From the NCBI GenBank assembly GCA_019454915.1, contig JACFNM010000219.1:1-6908 (forward strand): a stretch of DNA of 6,908 bases. Reading direction: 5' to 3'. Each line of letters begins with the position of its first letter. The stretch's first letter is position 1. The stretch is from Chitinophagaceae bacterium (GTDB taxonomy: Bacteria > Bacteroidota > Bacteroidia > Chitinophagales > Chitinophagaceae). The position numbers and the translations under genes are program-made. The notes under the pieces are model-generated. The model saw only the letters and a program-made list of their open reading frames with translations. It was not told where the DNA came from and did not search any database. Positions 1 through 4,357 of the stretch are shown piece by piece.

Positions 1-106
1 CAACGAAGAAATACATCAGCATTATGCAGAACTATTAGGGCAGGGAGATGCAATTCTATATGGCAGAATTTATTTTATGTCAGGTCTATCAGTTTTTTTG
101 TCGTAA
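1..106 (+). pseudogene. Dihydrofolate reductase-like (RibD C-terminal family) gene remnant, cut by the left edge
   Basis: Reading from base 2, the frame gives NEEIHQHYAELL, then GQG, then DAILYGR, and reaches a TAA at 104-106. The pattern (D/N)EEIHQHYAELL...AILYGR is what I know from the N-terminal third of the Bacteroidota 'dihydrofolate reductase family protein' group (about 180 residues, MRKIIA...LDG start), where it is followed by (I/V)TYQLM. Here homology stops just after LYGRI at about base 70. The next 11 residues are unrelated and the frame then closes. The C-terminal half of the family is not visible in any plus-strand frame before the next gene at 236. I read this as a gene that lost its 3' two thirds. 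The upstream part lies outside the window. Real members of the family are NADPH-dependent reductase-like proteins of mostly unknown substrate. The match is from memory, so the family call is moderately sure, while the early stop is seen directly. Confidence 0.6.
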
Positions 107-158
107 TCAACCCGTTAAGTTGCCGTATTTGCACCCTAACGTTAACATCGAAAAACTA

Positions 159-166
159 TAAATTTG
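159..166 (+). promoter_or_regulatory. Candidate Bacteroidota -7 element (TAAATTTG)
   Basis: TAAATTTG matches the Bacteroidota sigma-ABfr -7 consensus TAnnTTTG exactly. It lies 69 bases before the ATG of the VOC gene at 236, inside the only non-coding stretch of this part (107-235). A -33 TTTG at the usual 19-21 base spacing is missing; the nearest TTTG (128-131) is 27 bases upstream, which is too far. It is therefore a possible promoter for the VOC cluster and not a firm one. Confidence 0.3.
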
Positions 167-235
167 TTTGTATAAATGAAAGGTTCGTCAAGAGAACGCA
201 TTATTTAAACGGGATAACCCAAAAATAAATTCATC

Positions 236-655
236 ATGAAACTAAATCCATATCTGAACTTCGCCGGAAATGCAGAACAAGCCTTCCGGTTTTATCAGTC
301 TGTCTTCGGAGGCGAACTTTTTCTGCAGAGAATGAGTGAAGCCCCCGGAACAGAACATCTTTCGGAAGAGGAAAGGGGCTATGCCATGCACGTTTCGCTT
401 CCTATCGGTGACGGTCAGTTTTTGATGGCATCTGATTGCATCGAATCAATGGGACAACATTTGAAGCCCGGCAATAATAATTATATTTCCATCCAAACCG
501 ACAGCCGCGAGCAGGCCGACCAATTGTTCAAAGGGCTTTCCGAAGGCGGTCAGGTGGAAATGCCATTGGAAGATATGTTCTGGGGAGATTATTTCGGTTC
601 ATTTACTGATAAATTCGGAGTTTGTTGGATGATCAATTTTACCAATCCAAAATAA
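236..655 (+). CDS. PhnB-like VOC superfamily protein (glyoxalase/bleomycin-resistance fold), copy 1
   Basis: This 139-residue protein has the full length of the PhnB-like branch (COG2764) of the vicinal-oxygen-chelate superfamily, often misnamed '3-demethylubiquinone-9 3-methyltransferase'. Visible signatures are NPYLNF (residues 4-9), GNAEQAFRFYQSVFGG (11-26), the MH of the central strand (H52), an SREQADQLF helix, and the C-terminal WGDYFGSFTDKFGVCWMI. These correspond to two beta-alpha-beta-beta-beta modules that form one cupped active site. It is likely cytosolic and dimeric. The substrate is not known; members are not PhnB-type phosphonate enzymes in any proven way. Position 9 of the paralogue at 1387 is His, whereas the equivalent residue here is Asn8, so metal binding may differ between the copies. 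The start ATG has an A-rich leader and no Shine-Dalgarno sequence, as is usual in Bacteroidota. The next (broken) gene starts 11 bases after the stop. Confidence 0.85.
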   Translation: MKLNPYLNFAGNAEQAFRFYQSVFGGELFLQRMSEAPGTEHLSEEERGYAMHVSLPIGDGQFLMASDCIESMGQHLKPGNNNYISIQTDSREQADQLFKGLSEGGQVEMPLEDMFWGDYFGSFTDKFGVCWMINFTNPK

Positions 656-666
656 CTACGGAGAAT

Positions 667-821
667 ATGAAAAGAGTAACAGGAATTGGTGGCGTCTTTT
701 TTAAGTGTAAAGACCCGAAAAAGATGGCAGCGTGGTATGAGAGACATTTGGTTATGGGAAATTTGTCCATATCCTTGATGCAGAAGGAAACAAGGTGCAG
801 TTGTGGGAAGCGACAGACTGA
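667..821 (+). pseudogene. VOC-family gene with internal deletion and frameshift
   Basis: From ATG 667, preceded by a good GGAG at 660-663, the frame reads MKRVTGIGGVFF, KCKDPKKM and AAWYERHL. This is the typical N-terminus of a VOC 'glyoxalase' of about 125-130 residues. Homology ends at about base 750. From base 753, in a different frame, the DNA reads YGKFVHILDAEGNK, then VQLWEATD and a TGA at 819-821. That is the matching C-terminus, with its conserved metal-ligand Glu in the LWE motif. The middle of the protein, roughly 70-80 codons by family length, is missing, and the two ends are out of frame. Translated without correction, the first frame continues to a TAA at 844-846 and would give 59 residues with a nonsense tail. 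An ATG at 622 in the same frame lies inside the preceding gene and is not a credible start. A lost gene is far more likely than a small functional protein. It sat in the same transcription unit as the preceding VOC gene. Confidence 0.85.
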
Positions 822-863
822 TTTTTTCGCTGCTGTTAATATTTAAAACATGAATTCAATCTT

Positions 864-1322
864 ATGGGACAAAAACTAATTTCCAAAGCATCTATCGGAA
901 TTCAAAAGCCGGTGGAAGAAGTATTTGAAGCCATTGTAAACCCTGAAATAATGGCGAATTTTTTTATTTCACAAGGTTCGGAGCGAATGGAACCGGGAAA
1001 GGAAATCTGCTGGGCTTTTCCTGAATTTGAGGGTGACTTTGCGGTTTCTGTAAAAGAAATCCGAAGAAATGAATATATCTCCTTTGTCTGGGATCCCGAT
1101 TCTTTGGTAGAGATAAAACTTGAAAAGCGCTCAAATAGTGATGCGGTCATCAGGGTTTTTGAAGAAGGCCACAATAACGACGAAGAAGGAATCAAATGGG
1201 CTATCGGGCAAAGTGAGGGATGGGCGAATTTTCTGGCGTGTATGAAAGCCTGGCTGGAATATGGCATCCATTTGCGGAAGGGTGCATTTGAATTCATGAA
1301 AACCGATGGAAGCAATCATTAG
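864..1322 (+). CDS. SRPBCC / AHSA1-family protein
   Basis: This 152-residue protein belongs to the AHSA1 (Hsp90 activator homologue C-terminal-like, COG3832) group of the SRPBCC/START superfamily, a helix-grip fold with a deep hydrophobic cavity. Supporting features are the N-terminal strand ISKASIGIQKPVEEVFEAI, the NPEIMANFF segment, the paired strands with WAFPEFEGDFAVSVKEI and EYISFVW, and the C-terminal helix block GQSEGWANFLACMKAWLEYG (W120), which is diagnostic for this Bacteroidota subgroup. Length is normal. The bacterial members are stand-alone and generally of unknown ligand; a role in Hsp90 activation should not be assumed. It follows the broken VOC gene and precedes the second PhnB-like gene, the common company of such proteins. 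The ATG at 850 is out of frame and the one at 864 gives the expected N-terminus. There is no clear Shine-Dalgarno sequence. Confidence 0.85.
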   Translation: MGQKLISKASIGIQKPVEEVFEAIVNPEIMANFFISQGSERMEPGKEICWAFPEFEGDFAVSVKEIRRNEYISFVWDPDSLVEIKLEKRSNSDAVIRVFEEGHNNDEEGIKWAIGQSEGWANFLACMKAWLEYGIHLRKGAFEFMKTDGSNH

Positions 1323-1386
1323 AAAATCACCGGCGCACTACAGACAACAACCAAACTTTCTTTCAATAAAATAAAAATCAATCAAA

Positions 1387-1806
1387 ATGAAACAAATCAA
1401 TCCATACATTCACTTTAACGGAAATGCAGAAGAAGCATTCGGGTTTTATCGCGCTGTATTTGGTGGCAACTTTGCTACCCTGAAACGTTTCCGCGATTTT
1501 CCGGATTTTAAGGTTCCGGAAGAAGAAGCGGATAAAATCATGCATATCGCTCTGCCGGTTGGGGGAAACAACATGCTGCTGGGAAGCGATACGCCAAAGT
1601 CTATGGGTACCCATAACGAAAACGAAACCCGGAGCAAAATATCCGTCAGCACCGAAAGCAGGGAAGAAGCCGACAAATTATTTCAGGGACTTTCTGCCGG
1701 CGGAACGGTGGAGATGCCTATGGAAGATGCGCCCTGGGGCGCGTATTTTGGGATGTTTCGCGATAAATATGGCATCGAGTGGATGATAGACTATACAGAA
1801 GAGTAG
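1387..1806 (+). CDS. PhnB-like VOC superfamily protein, copy 2
   Basis: This 139-residue protein is a paralogue of the product of 236-655; by eye about 40 percent of positions are identical. Shared blocks are NPY, GNAE-AF-FY--VFGG (residues 13-27), MH (H53), LP, SMG, SRE-AD-LF-GLS-GG and VEMP-ED--WG-YFG near the C-terminus. The same two-module VOC fold is expected. Unlike copy 1, it has His at residue 9 (NPYIHF), a position where VOC proteins often carry a metal ligand. That hints at divergent chemistry, though the inference is weak. It is separated from the AHSA1 gene by 64 bases that hold no recognisable terminator or promoter, so co-transcription is possible. The leader is A-rich (AATCAATCAAA before the ATG). 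Substrate is unknown. It is the last gene of the plus-strand cluster and faces the minus-strand barrel gene. Confidence 0.85.
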   Translation: MKQINPYIHFNGNAEEAFGFYRAVFGGNFATLKRFRDFPDFKVPEEEADKIMHIALPVGGNNMLLGSDTPKSMGTHNENETRSKISVSTESREEADKLFQGLSAGGTVEMPMEDAPWGAYFGMFRDKYGIEWMIDYTEE

Positions 1807-1859
1807 TGGGCGATAAAGAGAAGCAACTAACTTTGTTCTTCAATGATTGGAATAAACTA

Positions 1860-1942
1860 GCAGGTTTCAAAATAGCGCGACATCAAATTAACAAAAGATT
1901 ATATAAAGAGCCAAATACATATTAATAAATATAAAAACCTGC
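1860..1942. repeat. 8-bp inverted repeat (GCAGGTTT / AAACCTGC) with AT-rich loop in a convergent spacer
   Basis: GCAGGTTT at 1860-1867 and AAACCTGC at 1935-1942 are perfect complements; with one bulged base the match extends by CTA on the outer side. The 67-base interior is very AT-rich. It lies in the 199-base spacer (1807-2005) between two converging genes, which holds no open reading frame and no classic stem-loop plus T-run terminator that I can see. A match of this size can arise by chance at such spacing. Confidence 0.25.
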
Positions 1943-2005
1943 GTAGTAGATATCGTTTTAAATAAATAGACTAAACGTTGTTCGGAAAAACATCCCCATC
2001 TTCCA

Positions 2006-2758
2006 TCAAAACGCAAACTTCAAGCCTGTAGCAAAAGAATAGGTGCTGCGGGGGATATCGGCAACCGGAAACCGGTCGTATAAAAAATCCCAATTGACCG
2101 TAAGGGATAATTTTTGAGTGATGGATAATTGAACCACTTCCTGGTTGAGTATCCGATAGTCACTCCACTTATCCATCCGGGGCTGATAGAAAGTAGTACT
2201 GATAAGTTCGAGGTTGCTGAGCGGTTTAAAAGTGATACTAATATAGTCGCTGTTACGTATATCATTATAAGATACTGCCGGATCCGTCAATTCTCTTTCG
2301 TGTTCAAACATAGCCAGTACACCTATATAAATATATACCAAATCAGCACCTGAAACCTTGAATCTGGGGCCGGTACCGGCTAAAAAACGTTTCTCAATTT
2401 TAGTAATCTTATTGTTTTGGAGTTGGGTGAAAACTTCCCACCGTACAAGACCACTAAGCTTCCGGTTGTACCGGAGGTGAAAGAAGGCATTGTCAGACAG
2501 TTTCTTTTCCGCGCCTTTTAAAAACGAATAGTCTCCATATATCAGATAGAGATTCCTGGACGTCTTATATTGCAAATGAGCAAACAAACTCGTAGAGAAA
2601 ATTTCGTCCACATTTTTTGAGAAATTGAAATTACCCCCAAAACTACCCGCCCAGCCCGTTGTATCCGTATGAATCCGCCGGGATTCTATATTTACAATCT
2701 GCCCAATCGCATAAACCCGGATAATCAACCCCAAAAGAATCAAAACAATCTTTCTCAT
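2006..2758 (-). CDS. DUF481-type outer-membrane beta-barrel protein
   Basis: I choose the ATG at 2758 (250 residues). The longer frame begins with a TTG at 2794, whereas the ATG opens directly onto a signal peptide, MRKIVLILLGLIIRVYAIGQ. The mature protein begins about QIVNIESRRI and has the layout of DUF481 proteins of Bacteroidota: a TDTTGWAGSFGGNFNFSKN first hairpin, then alternating amphipathic strands such as NLYLIYGDYSF, the block FFHLRYNRKLSG followed by WEVFTQLQNN, FLAGTGPRFKV and YIYIGVLAMFEHE. The chain ends in GLKFAF with a terminal Phe, the signature recognised by the BAM complex. It should therefore be an outer-membrane barrel of about ten to twelve strands. DUF481 proteins have no settled function. 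It is divergent from the permease gene across a 141-base spacer and convergent with the VOC gene. No cargo, plug or SusC/D feature is present. Confidence 0.75.
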   Translation of the reverse strand: MRKIVLILLGLIIRVYAIGQIVNIESRRIHTDTTGWAGSFGGNFNFSKNVDEIFSTSLFAHLQYKTSRNLYLIYGDYSFLKGAEKKLSDNAFFHLRYNRKLSGLVRWEVFTQLQNNKITKIEKRFLAGTGPRFKVSGADLVYIYIGVLAMFEHERELTDPAVSYNDIRNSDYISITFKPLSNLELISTTFYQPRMDKWSDYRILNQEVVQLSITQKLSLTVNWDFLYDRFPVADIPRSTYSFATGLKFAF

Positions 2759-2899
2759 TAACCCTGACAATAAAATTTCCTTAATAAAACTCAACCTCAG
2801 CGGCTAAGGCAATATAGGGCAGGGAGGGAAATAATAAAAATCTTCTTAAAACAAAATAGTATATTGATTCTTCATTTTTTTAACCAGGAATCGGTTTTT
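2759..2899. promoter_or_regulatory. Divergent intergenic region between barrel and permease genes
   Basis: This 141-base spacer must hold the start signals of the minus-strand barrel gene and very likely those of the plus-strand permease gene. It contains a purine-rich run at 2816-2840 and an AT-rich block at 2841-2880. I could not find an exact TAnnTTTG element on either strand. An AGGA at 2886-2889, eleven bases before the ATG at 2900, is a possible ribosome binding site and supports that start. Confidence 0.4.
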
Positions 2900-4228
2900 A
2901 TGTCTTCAGACTTTTTATATATACTATTCTTTTTGCTAACCGGTATCGGCGTGATTATCCTGCTTACCGTAAAATGGAAGATTCATGCCTTTTTTGCCCT
3001 CTTCATCGCCTGTCTCGTGGTAGGGACAGGTGTTCAAATACCTTTTGGAGAATTACTAACCATCATGAAAGACGGATTCGGGCAAATCATGAAGTCACTT
3101 GGATTCCTGATTGTATTAGGTACCGCCCTGGGCGTGCTCCTTGAACATACCGGCAGCACCCACGTGATGGCAACCACAATTTTAAAAAAGACCGGAGATA
3201 AAAAAGCTCCTCTCGCAATGAATATTACCGGGTTCCTCGTAGGACTGCCCATTTTTTGTGATTCGGGTTATATCGTATTAAGCGGATTAAATCAAAACCT
3301 GGCCAGGCGCACCCGGATTGCGATGCCGGTAATGGCAGCTTCGCTGGCGGCAGGATTATACGCCGTGCATTGCTTAATCCCCCCTCACCCCGGGGCTGCC
3401 GCTGCTGCGGGAATTATCAATGTTGACCTGGGCAAACTCATCCTGGCGGGAATAGCCGTGGCTATTCCGACCAGCGCAGTCGGTTATCTCTGGGCAAAGT
3501 ATGCCGGTAAAAAACTACCCTCTTCGCTATTGCCCGCGCATGAAAAACCTGTGCAGCCGGCTAAGTTGCCCTCGGCTGTTCAATCTTTCTTACCGGTAAT
3601 CGTACCCATATTATTAATAGCACTCGGCTCCTTCAGCACCATTGAATCAAACGAACTGATGATTTGGCGCCTGTTTAAAATATTGGGAGACCCCGTAGTA
3701 GCGCTTTTCGTCGGAGTCTTACTGGTGCTGATTCCCATTCCCTCCTGGAAAGGCAATGCGGTAGGAAAGGTGCTCACCGAAGGCGTGGAAAAAGCGGGTA
3801 GCATACTCGTTATTATAGGAGCCGGCGGCGCTTTTGGCGCTGTATTGGCCGCTACAAAAATTGGTGTTCACATGAGCGAAACCCTGCCTTTATCCGGTAT
3901 GGGTATATTTTTTCCTTTTCTGCTCACGTCACTCCTCAAAACGGCTCAGGGATCATCAACCGTAGCGATCATTACCGCAGCATCCATCATTCAGCCGTTA
4001 TTACCCGCACTGGGACTGGACTCTTCCACCGGGCAACTATTATGTGTACTGTCCATGGGCGCAGGCTCCATGATGATCTCTCATGCCAATGACGCCTATT
4101 TCTGGGTAATCAGTCAATTTTCTGGGATTGACATGAAAACCATGCTACGCGTATATTCTCTTTCAACTATCTGGATGGGACTAACGGCATTGACCGCAGT
4201 TTACCTGTTAACCCTGTTCCTGCTTTAA
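2900..4228 (+). CDS. GntP-family permease (gluconate/sugar-acid:H+ symporter family)
   Basis: This is a 442-residue polytopic inner-membrane protein, the normal size for GntP (PF02447). The upstream in-frame TTG at 2864 would add 12 unlikely residues; the ATG at 2900 has an AGGA in front and places the first membrane helix at residues 4-24. About 12-14 hydrophobic segments follow. Family motifs are clear: GLPIFCDSGYIVL (D121), LIPPHPGAAAAAG (P161-G165), the re-entrant-type KTAQGSSTVAIITAAS (T348 onward) and SHANDAYFWV (H395, D398). Known members import gluconate, idonate, D-serine or related small hydroxy acids by proton symport; the sequence does not tell which acid applies here. No kinase or dehydrogenase for gluconate or glycerate is in the window. 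A GH20 gene follows on the same strand after 129 bases with a possible promoter of its own, so a common operon is not certain. Confidence 0.9.
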   Translation: MSSDFLYILFFLLTGIGVIILLTVKWKIHAFFALFIACLVVGTGVQIPFGELLTIMKDGFGQIMKSLGFLIVLGTALGVLLEHTGSTHVMATTILKKTGDKKAPLAMNITGFLVGLPIFCDSGYIVLSGLNQNLARRTRIAMPVMAASLAAGLYAVHCLIPPHPGAAAAAGIINVDLGKLILAGIAVAIPTSAVGYLWAKYAGKKLPSSLLPAHEKPVQPAKLPSAVQSFLPVIVPILLIALGSFSTIESNELMIWRLFKILGDPVVALFVGVLLVLIPIPSWKGNAVGKVLTEGVEKAGSILVIIGAGGAFGAVLAATKIGVHMSETLPLSGMGIFFPFLLTSLLKTAQGSSTVAIITAASIIQPLLPALGLDSSTGQLLCVLSMGAGSMMISHANDAYFWVISQFSGIDMKTMLRVYSLSTIWMGLTALTAVYLLTLFLL

Positions 4229-4302
4229 CATTACACGGCAACCAGAAATACACGCTCCATCCCGTTCAGTACCGGACTTCAAATGCCGACACTAAGTATA
4301 TT

Positions 4303-4337
4303 TTTGATACAGTTGTCTCCCCTAACCTATATCTTTA
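4303..4337 (+). promoter_or_regulatory. Candidate Bacteroidota promoter before the GH20 gene
   Basis: TTTG at 4303-4306 and TATCTTTA at 4330-4337 resemble the -33 TTTG and -7 TAnnTTTG elements, with one mismatch in the latter and a 23-base gap, at the long end of what is accepted. It would start a short leader ahead of the ATG at 4358. It suggests the hexosaminidase gene can be transcribed independently of the permease, but the match is imperfect. Confidence 0.3.
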
Positions 4338-4357
4338 TATTTAAATGTCTTAAAAAC

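Noticed and set aside
36..47. TAGGGCAGGGAG occurs at 36-47 and again at 2815-2826
   Set aside because: One 12-base match is about what chance gives in a window of this size; the flanks do not match and one copy lies in coding sequence.
1..228. Frame 1 stays open for about 75 codons at the left edge
   Set aside because: The translation is rich in Cys, Arg, Ser and Thr with no recognisable pattern, while frame 2 over the same bases gives a recognisable DHFR-like stretch.
809..831. AGCGA/TCGCT stem with a T-run as a terminator after the broken VOC gene
   Set aside because: The stem is only 5 bp with a 13-base loop, and the T-run is inside the loop instead of after the stem.
902..1315. Minus-strand 137-residue open frame opposite the AHSA1 gene
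   Set aside because: It is the shadow of a clearly conserved plus-strand gene; its Ser/Phe/Ile-rich translation resembles no family and starts and ends inside the real gene.
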